Positions 33,279-45,069 of a DNA stretch of 64,000 nucleotides are shown here, one piece after another. Numbering within the stretch: position 1 is the first letter of the stretch; each line of letters opens with the position of its first letter. The DNA comes from Favolaschia claudopus. Taxonomy: Eukaryota; Basidiomycota; Agaricomycetes; Agaricales; Mycenaceae. Position numbers and translations under genes: made by a program. The DNA is taken from assembly GCA_037176885.1 (NCBI GenBank), contig JAWWNJ010000006.1, forward strand, positions 744,001 through 808,000, read 5' to 3'. The notes below the pieces were generated by a model, which saw nothing but the letters and a program-made list of their open reading frames with translations, searched no databases and was not told the DNA's origin.

Positions 33279-35037
33279 ATGTCGAGCTCGCTCGATTCGA
33301 CGTACGGCGCCTGGCTCATCTCTCTCGTACTGGAAATATTTCTTTATGGCATGGGCGTTCTTCAATGCTGGAACTATTTCGCTGCTCAGCCCACCGATAT
33401 TGTGCCCGTGAAAGTTACGGTGAGTAGCTATTCCTTCTCCTCGTATTTGTGATCTGAGTGTGTCTGCAAGGTTCTCGTCGTTTTGTGAGGCCATTGAATT
33501 CTTCCTCCAATATAATGACCCATCTTTTTTTTCAGGTTTCTGGAGACTGTTCAAGTCGTTTTCTTCTTCCACTCGTCCTACCTTCGCTTTGTCAAGGGTT
33601 TCGGAACAGTTCAAACGAATTTGATCTGGCATGTTTTCCTCCCTGTTCAATTGTACCATTTGGAGCTCACGATGACCATGGAATCAAAGGGATGATTCGG
33701 TACGGTACATTGTTCTCAACTTTGCCCTGGAAATGACTTTCTTCGATCAAGCTACAACTTTTGGCTGCAGTGAGTATCAACCTATATTCGATCAGATAAG
33801 GCCGGCCCTGAAATCTCATTAACAGTATCTTTCTGCTTTCATTGTGCAAATGTGCGATCGACAGCCTGAGCTGTATCATGTCGCTGAGCTGATCACCTCT
33901 CCACAGCTATTTCGCGAGTCGCATTCATCGACGTAGGTCGTGCTTACATTCAGACATCCGTGACGGCCCGGGTTCAGAGCTTTCTTTAGTGACCAAGGGG
34001 CGCAACAGCTTCAGCCTTTCCGCGTTCGGGATATACATCATTGTACGTCTGTCTACTGCGCCCCGAACGGCCAACAGACCTCAACGTTGATCCTCTCTCC
34101 TACCCTCCCGCAGCTTCTGCTTGCCGTGGTCGAAATTGGTATGGGTGTTGCTTGTTACCCGACAATGTTTTATTTCTTAGTGCCCGTCGGTTGCAGTCGC
34201 AGGCATTTACCAAACTATCTGGTCGTACGTCTTGATTTCTTCCGCTATTTCTTCGATTTGACCTTCTGGCAGATATCAGCTTCGCAGTTACTTGAACCTC
34301 GGCACAACTAAGGTATTTCCGCTGACCTCTCAATCCCCTGACTGGCGTCTTTTGAAATCGGTGTTTCAGGCCATTACAACCCTTCAAGCTGCGGCATCCT
34401 TGGCCTGCGACATGCTGATCACATCTTATCTTTGCATATTCCTCCGAGGTCAAAAGGGCGACATGGTCAAGTAAGCTACTAGTACTTTTTTCTCGGCGAG
34501 GGAAACATTGATGCCGTCGGACAGGACCAATTCAATGATGGACTTGCTCATCCAGGATGCTATCAGTCGCGGTGTACTGACCGCATTGTCGTCGGGTATC
34601 AATATGGTCTTAGTACGTGTATTGGACTTGCTTCGGGACATACTAATAAAGCCCCTCTGCTTACAGTTTTTGGTGCTCCCCGACACTTTGTGGTTTTTCC
34701 TCGGCCTCGCTCCCAGCAGTAAATGTGAGTGACGATTTATGAGCATTCCTTCAAGTTTGTCCTCGATAATGACCTTTATCTCGACTCGCAGTGTACATGA
34801 ACAGTATGCTAGCCACGTACGTCGCTCGAATCTATCGCTCAATAACAATGACTCACTGACAACCCTGATAGACTCAACAGACGCCAACACCTCCGCGAAG
34901 CTGTCGCGTACAGCGACAAAGGGTGGAACTCAATTCAGATGGGTACACTCACTTCGAATCCCGGTACCAAGGCCATTCCGGCGCAGCCTTCCTTTTCCGC
35001 TGTGGAGTTCGATACCGCCTCTGTGAGGGCCTCTTGA
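33279..35037 (+). CDS. DUF6534-type multi-pass membrane protein (complete copy Q)
   Basis: The only full-length member of the local family. Exon 1 (33279-33419) encodes MSSSLDSTYGAWLISL and the first membrane helix, ending VPVKVT. A 14-nt micro-exon (GTTCTCGTCGTTTT) completes VLVVLFLETVQVV. Later exons give LIW-DDSLQLLAAYLSAF, an IYFASRIHRRR segment, LLLAVVEIG-IYQTIWSYQLRS, TTLQAAASLACDMLIT and the C-terminal DUF6534 domain: FLRGQKGDMV, MDLLIQDAISRGVLTAL, LVLPDTLWFFLGLAPSSKLY, MNSMLATLNRRQHLRE and a hydrophilic tail. DUF6534 proteins are multi-pass membrane proteins expanded in agaricomycetes, of unknown function; they resemble seven-helix proteins. One junction (after LI, before DDS) seems to need a GC donor. 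Exon borders were placed by splice consensus and family resemblance. Confidence 0.75.
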
Positions 35038-35849
35038 ACCGTCGTTGATTTCGCCGTCTGAAGCTCTTTCGTAGGTGGATATGAATGGCAAACGAGACGA
35101 CTTTCCTGTTTGCGCGTAGGGTCCCATAAGTTACATCGTTCCGAACAACTCATACCATGGGCCGACGTTTTCATAACATTTTTCAACTACTTCATGTTTC
35201 ATCCATAGACAGTACATACCACTTTGACTCCCGTTGTTGTTGTTCAGTTGTCTGTACGTAGTAGGTACACTAAAAAACACCGTCGTTATCATTGAGTATA
35301 TTTCCGAATCGTTCTTAAGAGACTTGTACGATATTCCGTTACCCTGCAGGCCGCGCCGAAGGCCAATGTTCTTCCAGCTTCGGGTTACATACAAGTCCTA
35401 TTCGGAAGTCGAATTCCCGCGCACGGACCCCGGATTCAGGACCGCGGCGCCTGTGGCGGACTATTTCGGGCTTCAGGTTAGGAAATCGAGTAGCTCAGCA
35501 AATATTTTTCCGCCCTCACTAAAGCAAAGATATCCTTCCGTGCGTTTGGTTTGGCACAGTATCTCTTACCCGGGCCTTCCCTAAGGTTGACATTGGCGCC
35601 CACATGGACCCACGGTGAGTCCTTATACACCGAACCTTGAGTTTTGCCTCATATTCGCGTGGTGATATCACACGCGTTGATAAGGCGATGTTTTTCCAGT
35701 GTACCTACTAGTACTCCCGGTACCTACCTACCTGCCTGCCCGGAGCCGGGACGTCACGGTGACCTTGACCGTGATACAGGGACGCCACCTTCCGCCGACA
35801 CCCACTAACTTATTAAGGCTTCTTCCTGAACGTTGACGGCCAACTAACT
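35038..35849. other. Intergenic region, no recognised gene
   Basis: A 116-codon plus-strand frame (35234-35584) has no family resemblance. A short inverted repeat CACGGT/ACCGTG lies at about 35755-35773 in GC-rich sequence next to repeated CCTACCTA/CCTGCCTG motifs. Probably promoter of the hydrolase at 35850. Confidence 0.4.
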
Positions 35850-37023
35850 ATGCCTTCCCTTGCCCTGGAAAGTGGAGTCGTTTTCGCGTATACCGATAGC
35901 GGCGCCTTGACGGATTATACTTGCTACAAGACAGTTGTCATAATACACGGACATACGTTCCACAACGGTACGCCGTGTTATGTTTGTTCGCCTGAATAGC
36001 CTGATTTTGTTTGCCGTGACAGGTACCTTCCAGCGCCTCAACGCCTTGGCTAAGCCAAACGGTCTGCGCATTATTTCAGTCAACCGGCGTGAATATCCCG
36101 GTTCCACCCCATACAGCGACGAAGAATTGGCTACATTCGCATGCGGCTCTGACGCTGAACGAGCTGTTTTGCTGGAGCAACAGGGTCGTGATCTCGCCAT
36201 GTTTCTAGACGGCCTCATTACGCACCTCCACCTCCCCCAAACTGGGGGCATGGCGATCCTCGGCTGGTCCATGGGATGCTTGTTCCTTATGGCCTTGGTA
36301 TCGTGCATCTGCACCCTTCCAAAAGCCACTCAAGAGCGACTGTCGAGCTTTGTGCACAACATAGTTATGCTGCGTTGGTGTTCAATCTGAATTCGTCCGT
36401 CAAAATTCCTGCTTCTGAATCTTGCCACAGAGCCCCCTTCGCTCGCATTCGGCATCCCGACCCCGCCAGGTTGGTTGATCCCTCAGACCGACCCACGTAT
36501 CGCTCCGGAGGCTCGTGGTCCCGCGTTCGCAAAGTGGGTATCCAGCTATTTTATTCACGGCAATCTGTCTTCGCGCAACATCGACGAACTGACGTACGAC
36601 GATACTGACCCCGACAAGTCGTCCACCATCGAGACCCTGACGCCTGAGGAATTCTTGGGAATGACAGATTTCGCTCCTGGCGACAGATACGACAATATCG
36701 TGGGGTTACCTCCGTTCGCCGCTCCTGTGTTTGAGCAGACTCAGAAGGCTCTGTTCAACGAAGCGGTGCGAGACGCCTGGAGGGGGACACAATTTTGGAA
36801 TGTATATGGCGATGCTGAGCCGTGGAACATCATTTATGCGGCGTGGTTCCTCGAAGACCTGGCGATCAAATCAGCATTCCAGATAAATTTCAAGGTTATC
36901 CATGGCATTAACCATTTTGTGCGTCATGGTGTTTGTTCGGTGGTTTCTGTGTTACTTACGTTCCAGCAGCTCGTTTGGGAGAACCCAGAAAAAGCCCTGA
37001 ACGAGTTGAAGGAGTGCATTTAG
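35850..37023 (+). CDS. Alpha/beta-hydrolase fold protein
   Basis: Four exons (35850-35967, 36023-36373, 36431-36918, 36967-37023) join to 337 residues. VVIIHGHTFHNG supplies the oxyanion-hole HG, GWSMG holds the nucleophile serine in the GxSxG elbow, and HGINHF near the C-terminus holds the catalytic histidine. The acid residue is probably in YGDAEPW. No signal peptide or membrane segment, so likely cytosolic. The family covers esterases, epoxide hydrolases and lactonases; the substrate cannot be told. The last intron (48 bp) keeps the frame, so its retention would add 16 residues. It converges on the carboxylesterase gene. Confidence 0.82.
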
Positions 37024-37773
37024 GGCTCTGGTTCGCGCTAGACATAGTCACGAATTTTAATGGTTGACCTTATTTGTTTTGTTCGGAGCAGATTATTTTG
37101 GCAGGAATCTTGAATTCGTTCTCAATGGATGACAGTACTAGAGCCGCAGCGCGCAGGGATCAATAATTCACGCCAACTCGCGCTTCGTTTCAAGACCTAC
37201 CACAAGACACGCCGTTCATTCGACTTGACGCCGATGTGCTTCCTTGTCGGTACTGCCGAGAGGGGGGCACACAGTCACTCTGAAGCTACTGTCACCGCTA
37301 CTCGCCCGAAAGATTCTGAGCTAGTTTGAAGACGAATTTCGATCAGCGTGACCACCCAGTGTGCCAGCGGTATAACAGACTACTCATCGCGATTCGCTAC
37401 TACCGGCACCGAGGCGACAGATAAAGGCGGGTACTTCGCTTGCAAGAATCTGGCTGTCGGGGTCGAATGTGGCACCATCATCGAAGAACGCGTCCAGCTA
37501 GTACTAGGATCAAACCACGAATCGTTTTCAGACTTCGTAAGCCATGCACTTTCTTCTTCGGTATCTTTCAGCAGGCAGCATAAAAATCTAGCTCGCGGTA
37601 GAAGTTACTAGCGATGCTGCAGGGCTAGAATGTTCATGCAAGCGGACCGAAAGAGAGAGAGAGAACGGAGTTCGAGGCTGTGCCACATCAATCGCCGTTT
37701 TTTTCTTTTTTGTGCAATCAACTCTCTTACAACTACAGCAGAATGTTCATTTTATTTGGGTCATAATTTACGT
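37024..37773. other. Convergent intergenic region
   Basis: It lies between the 3' ends of the hydrolase and carboxylesterase genes. It holds a short GA run near 37655 and a T-rich stretch at about 37697-37711. No gene or RNA recognised. Confidence 0.4.
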
Positions 37774-39948
37774 TCAATTCTTTAATTCCTTTGATATCCC
37801 ATGCCAGAAGGCGCAACGCGCACTTAGAGCGTCGGTAATTTTCTCCATCGTCACATTACCCGGGTGCAGCAGAATTCGCGGACTGCCGTCTTTGTTGGCG
37901 CTGCGCTGGAGGGGAGAAACATGTTTCAGAAGGCAGGCGAATAATCAGATCTAGGGCACTCACTGTCCAAGCAACCGAATTATCGGCTACTGGGCTGCCA
38001 GAGGTTACGAAGGAGGTGAAGTATTGGCGCATGGCGTCCACGACGGCCTGGTCCTCCGGCTCAAAGGTGCGGTCGTTGAAGAAGGCGACTAGTTCTGCGC
38101 CGTGGTTGGAGCTGAGATTGGGGTTGTCCCAACTGAGCAAATAGTCCAGCGTCAGCAACAATAGCGCGTCACTGGTAAATGAATGACTGACTGGTATTGG
38201 AATGATTTGAGGCCGAAATTCTTTGCAGCACCAGTTATCATGACAGCGGAGCAGATGTACCTTCACACTGCGCTCAGCGGAGACTGGACCAGGTCCCAAT
38301 GACTCTACTCACCGCATCTCGCCGTACATTTGCTGCCCCTGGAGGTCAATTGTATTGGCATAATCTGCAAGTGGGTACAGCTCGACGGCCTTTTGGAACG
38401 ACTCTTGCGTAAAGGTAGAGAATTGCCCGGCGATGCAGTTGTATATATTTGTTTCCGTTGCGTTGGGGCTTTTGGTATTCGCAGCCGGGTTGGGGAGTCC
38501 GCCGCACCAACCAGCACCTTCGTTAGTGTTTGATCTAGACGTGCAGCGTAAATAATGTATGTGTTCTTCGACCAATACGCAAACTCACCCGAACAGGACA
38601 GGAACACGGGCAAATCTTCCAGCGCGGAATGCCTCAACGGGTCGCTCAATGAGGTAGCGACCATCTGTGATTGGGGCGAAGGGGTAGAAACTGCTGGTGC
38701 GGTTTGCAAGGACTCTGCTGCCAGCAGAAGCTAGGGTATCGACGGGCGCGTTGCGAAGACAAGCCATGATAGCAGACGAGGTACCGGAGCAGCCGCTACC
38801 AATAGGTCAGTGAGCGTCTCAATATCCCACCCAGACACGAACTCACACAAAGCCTGCAAACTGCGAAAATAGGTTCTCCGTGAAGGCGTCGTTGTAGTAA
38901 GGCAGGAAACTGAGCGACGGCGAGTCGCCCTGGCCTGGAAGTCAGCATGACGGCTTGGCAATCAGGAAATACACTCACCATTGCCTGGTGGAATAGGGTG
39001 TTCCCGTTTATCCCTCCCTGTGCGACAAGGTGGAACATAGTAGACCCAGCGCCGGCAGATTCACCCCAGATAGTGACGCGACGAGGGTCACCGCCAAACG
39101 AACGCGCATATCTTTGAAGCCATACAAGTCCGGCCCGCTGAACGCCACCACAATTAGTGAAGCAAATATAGCGAAAAAGTGACATACCTGGTCCAGGAGA
39201 CCCGCGTTGCCCACACCGTGCTGGTGAACCGGGGTTCCGCCTGTCCGCCAGGTTTTAGTTCTTCTTCGCACGAGAAGGCCAAGAAGGAGAGCACACCAAG
39301 GAACCCAAATTGACCCAACCGATAATTGAAGGTCACGAAAATCAGTGGTTTGGTTGAAGGCTGGAGGAGGTGTTCGGGAGGGAAGCCGTTGGAGCTACCT
39401 CCTTCGAATCCGCCACCTGCTCAGAAATCAGACCCGCCTTGTCTTCGAAATTTCGGATTGACCGACCATGGAAATAGACGAGGATGGGCAGCGCACTCTT
39501 GGCCGTGGTGTTTATTGGGACATAGACCTACGATGTATATGAGAGTCTCGGTCTCCATCGAAACTTGGGACTGTACATTTCCAAAGAGACAGTCTTCAGA
39601 GGTTGATGGTGTTACCGCAGATTGCGAGGTCGCGATGCACTGAGCACCAAACTTGAATGGCGAGGTTGTAAGTTGCGCAGCTGCGAGTTTGAGTTGGATC
39701 GAACTCACGTTGGTTGCAGACACATTGCCTAGTTTCGTGGTGGGCGGGGTAACCGGGGCGCGCCATCTGAGCGCCCCGACGGGTGCATCTGCGTATCGTA
39801 TACCCCGAAAATATATGATGCCGGTCGTCGTGTCCGTCACACCAGTGAAGGTGCCGTAGTCAAGCTTGACGGTGGACAACGCCGCTGCATCCACCTGTAC
39901 AGTAAGGAACACTGCCACTGCAGCGAAAGCTCGTAGTAGGGAGTACAT
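37774..39948 (-). CDS. Secreted type-B carboxylesterase/lipase
   Basis: Multi-exon gene. The start ATG at 39948 precedes a signal peptide (MYSLLRAFAAVAVFLTVQVD, then AAAL). Next come the type-B landmarks: YGTFTGVTD, FRGIRYADAPVGALRWRAP, EDCLFGNV, YFHGGGFEGGS (oxyanion hole; a GT-AG intron splits HG|GGF), FVTFNYRLGQFGFLG and GDPRRVTIWGESAGAGS with the nucleophile serine. The catalytic histidine is probably in NHGAELVAFF. The last exon reads ILLHPGNVTMEKI and CAFWHGISKELKN, ending at TGA 37776-37774, as is typical for fungal members. These enzymes hydrolyse esters of short or long acyl chains outside the cell. Some internal exon borders were not resolved base by base. Confidence 0.88.
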
Positions 39949-40633
39949 CTTCAACGGGCTGAACGCTTGACGCGAGAGTCCTCCGAGTACTTATAATTTT
40001 GTTTTCCGAAACTTTTTGACGGTCCCTTGACCTCATGACGCGCCTCACGCGGGGCCGACGCATGGCTAAGGATCAGAGAAACCCCGTCTCCGGGTTCCAT
40101 CAGCAGGTGGAAGATCGTTTGTAGGTGACGCATTGCAAGGCACTTGCAAGGCAGAGTTCTGTAGAGTTGCTGTAATGAGAGTTGCAGGCGCCGAGCGGCG
40201 TGCAGCGGGAGAACTTTGACGAATCGTCTGATGGATTATGAAGGTGGAAATCTCCCTAACCCGCACACACATCTTGAACGATGACTCGGAAGAATCTTGA
40301 GTGTCCTGTATACGGTGCATTGACCTACCAGTTGAATGGTCGAGGACAAGATCTCCGGAGAGCTGGCGTGATCTTGTCACTTGCGTGTCACTGATGTTGA
40401 CTCCGACTCCGACTCCGACTCCCAACTCCGTTGAGGATCTGTATACTTTAAGTATGGTTTTTTGGGGGGCAAAATGTGGGCAATGTGAACCGAAAACGCA
40501 TCGTTGAACCTTTCCCTCATGTCGGTACATAACTAGCCAATCGGCCTATATTCCTAGAGCATAACATACGGTACTTTATAACCTATTGTGTAATAACAAG
40601 AAAACATTATAACAAGAAATGAAGTATTCAAAA
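39949..40633. other. Intergenic region with a CTCCGA microsatellite
   Basis: No recognisable gene. About 40398-40425 is a short hexanucleotide run (ACTCCG repeated about four times); the GVGVGVGV in one minus frame is only its translation. It is the promoter side of the carboxylesterase and the 3' side of coiled-coil gene A. Confidence 0.5.
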
Positions 40634-41914
40634 TTAGCTTGGAGATCCTCGAGGGCCAAGCCCGAGTCGACGACGAAGCTCTTGCACACCCGCGGGTCCA
40701 AGGCCCACAACATCCTGGCATGCTTCAGGATGCGATTCCTCGCTGTGAGTGCGCAGCATATCCCATGACGCGCCAGGTAAGAATGCCTTGATGGGCAGGG
40801 AATTTCGGGCGGACACGTTACCAGCGGCGAGTCTAGCGAAAGAGATGAGACGAGAGAAAGGCAGCGAAATGAGAGGAGAAGACGCACAGGCAGACGCGGC
40901 AGACAAGCTTGCCGTTGGTGGGCAGGTACATGATGTCGACGTATTCGAGTGGGAGACTCCGGGCTCGCGTAGGTGCAGGTGCTTTTTCGGTACTGGTGCG
41001 AGAAGCGAATTCGAGGGGGGGAGAGCAGGATGGTGCACGCGAAGGGTGGAGCGATGACGATGACGAAGACGCATTGCCAGAATCGCATTCGGAGTCGGAT
41101 TCGAGATCCATGTCGCATTCCCCGGAGGAAGCTGGCGGGCAAGTTTCGCGCTGCTTGGTCATGGAGACAGATGCGTCGCAGCAAGGAGAGACGAAAGTGC
41201 ATTCAGGAGAGGAGGTCATCCGACGTTTCTTGGACGGTCGAGGAAGCGAATCAGCAGCGACGGTCAAGTCGAACTCGGTCCTGTCGTGGGAGTCGGGCGA
41301 CAGACTCGGGCTGCGTCGAATTGCTAATACGAACGGACTCCGAAGGCGAGGCGGAGGCGATAATGTGGGCAGTTGAAGCGGAGAAATAGGGGATAGAGGA
41401 TACAGAAGCTCGGTTGCTTCGGCGACCTCAAAGTCTTCCTTTTCGACCTCCTCGCGCTGGCGCTTCCTCGATGTCGCACGCTGGTCGAGGAGAACGTGGA
41501 GCTTTTCCTCCGCGGCGTCGCGTTCCCTCGTCAACTGGGCACAAGTATTTCGCATCTGCGCAACCTGCTGCTGCTCGCGCTGAACGGCCTTAGCGCATGC
41601 GGAACGGAGGTTGGCAAACTCGCTTTGGATGCGCGAGGCGTAAGCGCGGAGAGTGGTGTCGAGGAACGCTTTGACGGGGCCCGAGACGGAGGTCGGCGGT
41701 TGTCTGGCATGAAGCTGGACCTGGAGGCGATTGTGATTCTGCTGGAGGCGCTCGTGTAGGAGCTGTGCATTGGCGTGAGCTAGTGATGGGATCCCGGCGG
41801 TCGTAGTGTCGCGCGAAGGGATTCGATGTCGGCGTATGTTATCGTTTCTTGGAGTCAATGGGGGCCGGATGGGACGATAAGGCGGTGTTACTGGAGGAGA
41901 CTATTGTATCCCAT
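40634..41914 (-). CDS. Coiled-coil/zinc-finger protein, gene A
   Basis: Three exons (41914-41892, 41847-40888, 40832-40634) give 393 residues. The first ATG and 44-bp intron are inferred because exon 2 has no ATG before its homologous part. Residues ~30-150 are heptad-like and helical (QREQQQVAQMRNTCAQLTRE). The middle is Ser/Pro-rich with basic clusters (RKRQREE, PSKKRRM), and an acidic Ser run follows. The C-terminus holds one C2H2-like finger: CRVC, ~30 residues, then W-DMLRTHSEESHPEAC, followed by LGPAGVQELRRRLGLG. The same tail occurs in gene B (46109-47685), so the finger is real and conserved. A nuclear DNA- or RNA-binding role is plausible from the composition, but the function is unknown. 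Confidence 0.72.
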
Positions 41915-43183
41915 AAGAGCCCAGTTACGCCTAAGATATGCACAGAAGCCAATACCTGAGACGATGCAGAGTGGTGCAGATTAACGGAGGGAGTCATTGT
42001 AAACGTATGAAGGAGTCAAAGTCGGACCAGCCAGCGGCTAAGTACTTCGGAGGAGAATGCACAGCGTGGGGAGTGTGTTGGACCCACAAAGATCCAAGCG
42101 CAGGTTTTAAGTGCATTGCACTCGACAGCAGCGAGAATCAAGGCGAGAACAAAAAGACAATAGGCTTTTGGTGTCACGCTGTCACTGAAGGAGTCACAAC
42201 CCCGCGAAACAAAAAGGACGAGCCAAGTTTGCGAGAGTGCTGTGGGAACGCCGCAGACGGAGACAATTAGATCTTCGAGTCATGGTCTTCGCGAGAGGCA
42301 CGAGGCGAACTTCAGGAAGGCGCAGAAACCGCATCAAATCCCAATGCAGAGCCACGGCAGTATCAACAAGAAAGTGCACTTGACGCAGGAAGCTCTTGCA
42401 ATTGTGAGGCCAGTTTTTACGAGAACGCGTGCACTACTGCCATTGTTTCGTACTAAAGCGTCCAGTAACCGCCAGTCAAAGAATGTAGATATTCCCATGT
42501 GAAGAGTAGTATGTGGTGACTAGAACGCAGAGTGCCAAGGTAGACGATAGATCTATTCTTGGTAGACCGAATTGAATCGAGGAAATTCAGAGCTTTGAGG
42601 GAGGCAGCGTAAGCGCACAGGAACGCTTTAAAAGCCGCCCCGGGCCAATTTTCGGACCTCCAAAAGTCAAGACCGATGGCCCCATCCAGAGTACCATTTA
42701 TCAGAGTTCGGGGAAGGATAAGATAGATAGTTTCTTGGGTCATAATCCGTTCAATGCCGAGCTTTTCGCCAGGTTTGTCCGTCGAGATTCTGGAGAACTG
42801 CTACTTGACTGCTACATGGTTGCTGGCTGAAGTGAGGACGCCGATGACAAACAAAACCAAGCAGACCCGGAGAGAATTGAAAAATCTAGTTGAAGGGGGA
42901 TCAACATTGAGGATTTCGAAGCCACGTCAAAATCTGGTGTAAACGTGGGCGAGAAATCGATATCTGAGGACCACATGTCGAGCTGAGCAGCGGCTCGGGA
43001 TCAACAAATATTTTGGTTGAAAGTTTTCGACTTTTTGATAGAACGATCGCTTTATTGAGAGCATTTTGAGCCTAGCTTTTCGAGAAAAATGCGAAAAGTA
43101 TTGGCTCGCTGAAAGAATGAAGAACAAGGATAGAGACCACTTCACAGGAACAAACGAGATACGTATATTCATGACGATGCGAG
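41915..43183. other. 1.27-kb region without a recognised gene
   Basis: A 96-codon ATG-started minus-strand frame (42453-42743) has hydrophobic stretches (LCAYAASLKALNFL), but I recognise no family and see no clear flanking exons. Small unknown gene or decayed exon are both possible. Confidence 0.35.
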
Positions 43184-45069
43184 TTATTGACATTCAGATT
43201 CGATTTGAATCGGAATCTCAAGCTCGGCGCTTCGTTTCTTGGCGACGTTATTCGCAAGAGAGCCCCAGGTCCTCCACCAGTCCTCAGCCGCCTCCCGCAC
43301 ATGATAGGCAAACCCAGCCTCCACGTTTTCCCACTGCTTCCTCAACATCTCATCGTTCCAGCTGTCCATTCCCCTCACCAGAGACTCGCGCAATGAGGCA
43401 TCCCGCCGATCGCGCATTTCGCCCGCAGGCAGCATCAGGAACAGAACGTTGCTCCGCTCGGAGTCGTGTATGAAGTCACACCGCTTCTTGCGCAGCTCCT
43501 GGAAGCCCGCTGTGAGCTGGGGTATCTGCTCCATGCTGCCGAGGTGCGACATGAGCACCCCAAGTGCCTCTGCGTCCTCGATGGCCATGCTCGTAGCGTG
43601 TGTGTTGTGCGGCTGCAGGAAGGGATCGTCAGTGCGAGAACGAAACGGGTGAGGCGTACGTACGATGGATGGGTGTGCAGCCTCGCCAACTAGGAGGATC
43701 CGACCGGTATGGTCAACCCAGTCTTCGACTCGCTCGCGACAGACGTATTTCCTCCGCTGTGCGGTAGGAACGCTGTTAAACAGGCGTTGTATGCTGTGTA
43801 CATTGGTCAGCTTCGGAGAAGTGGAGGATAGAGCCACCCACCGATTGTCGTAAGACGCCAAGTCTAGCGTCTTTGTTGTGAACAGCACATCCCAGCCTTC
43901 GGGCGCCTCGCTCGCGGATGGAGCGTCTACATCGGGCCAATACAGTGAGAACTGCATTTTCTTTCCCTAAAATTAGCAGACTTAGTTCATGTAAGGAAAC
44001 AGCGAACGTCGCAAATTTTACTGTGAAAAAGCCTTGATTTATGTCAGTTCAGCGGCATTGAAATAGTATCAGACCGAAAAACTGACCGAAAGCGGCACGA
44101 TTATCCCCCACGCCGATGGGCCACTTGGCAAAAGGATGAGCGTCGCCCAGCCCAATGCCAAAGATTCTACCTGTGGTACGGTGGCCCAATAAGCCAGATC
44201 TGGATCCCGAAGCTGATCAACGGGTATAAAAACTCTAAATCCCGAAGAGAGATCATCTGTCACTGATAGAAAAAAGATGAATCACGAAGCTCACGTATAA
44301 CACGTATGTCCGCTATTTGTTCCTTGGTCCTCCTTTTCCGTGACCACTTCCCTGACCATGCTCTGGTCACCGTCCGCACCGATGATGAGGTCGGCAGAGT
44401 ATGTAGTACCACCAGCTACACGGACGAGGGGACGAGGTGTTGTTTCTACACCTGTTACCGCGGAATTGAAGATGACCTCAGCCCCGACAGATAATGCTAG
44501 CCCATGGAGTATCTGATAAAATTCGTCGTACTGGAAGAAACTGGAGTTGGTGTTAGATAAGATAAAGGGAGTCTAAACGTACACCCGTCAAGAGAAACTG
44601 TCCTCCGGCTTCCTCCAGTACATCTTCTTGCCATTCCAAAATGCCGATAGTTTCTGGATCCGATTCCACTAACCACGCATAGACGCGTGAGCGATGGTCT
44701 CACCCAATAAATGAAGACTCACACGACATAAACGTCGACTTTCGACACGACCAGCACTTCTTGAGTTCTTCCTCGAGACCCCATTCGGCCAGAAGTTTCG
44801 TCAAGTTCGGAGGCATTCTTATTCCAGCCCCATGCTAAATCAAGACGCATGAGTGAAGTCCAGGAACGAAATAGAACAGGCAGACCTGTTGGCCATCGGA
44901 TCTCTCGAGCACTCGTACTCGGTGGCCGCTTCTTCCCAGCGCGAATGCACAAGCAAGTCCGCAGATACCTGGTGTGGCGTAAGTGTCGTGTGCCCTCTCA
45001 CCTCGATAGTGCCGTACCTCCGCCCACAATCACCACATCAATCTTGCATGCTGCTTGGCGAAAACCCAT
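43184..45069 (-). CDS. FAD-dependent aromatic monooxygenase (PHBH/salicylate-hydroxylase type)
   Basis: Multi-exon gene starting MGFRQAACKIDVVIVGGG; removal of a 51-bp intron completes VIVGGGICGLACAFALGRSG, the GxGxxG FAD-binding Rossmann motif. Later exons give AGIRMPPNLTKLLAEWGLEE, ETIGILEWQEDVLEEAGGQF, LSVGAEVIFNSAV, the GADGDQ motif (NAD(P)H/FAD), FRVFIPVDQLRDPDLAYW, MQFSLYWPDVD, RILLVGEAAHP (ribityl-FAD-binding GD-type motif) and THATSMAIEDAEALG. These group A flavoprotein monooxygenases hydroxylate aromatic rings with O2 and NAD(P)H. One exon around 44.05-44.15 kb could not be placed cleanly, but all key motifs are present, so I call it intact. It is divergent from the DMAC1-like gene; the substrate is unknown. 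Confidence 0.85.

Larger units (their letters stand above)
5669..33978. repeat. Three 9,424-bp direct tandem repeats plus a 38-bp overlap
   Basis: Sequence at position p recurs at p+9424 and p+18848: the left-arm junction of X at 6134, 15558 and 24982; TATATAA at 10735, 20159 and 29583; MITE B at 13419, 22843 and 32267. I found no difference between units wherever I compared them. The first difference on the left is at 5668 (T against G in later copies). The first on the right is at 33979 (G against A). The span of 28,310 bp equals three units plus 38 bp. Each unit carries DUF6534 right part, X, methyltransferase 3' tail, MITE B and DUF6534 left part. Identity was judged by eye and from matching open frames, not by alignment. 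Confidence 0.93.

Noticed and set aside
5669..33978. The ~9.4-kb tandem repeat as ribosomal DNA, whose fungal units are of similar length
   Set aside because: No 18S, 5.8S, 28S or 5S sequence is recognisable in the unit, and its ends lie in protein genes.
40066..40530. 154-codon minus-strand frame with GVGVGVGV
   Set aside because: The repeat is the translation of a CTCCGA-type microsatellite; nothing else supports a gene.
42453..42743. 96-codon minus-strand frame with ATG start
   Set aside because: No family, no clear exon partners and no promoter signal; reported only as an unresolved intergenic frame.
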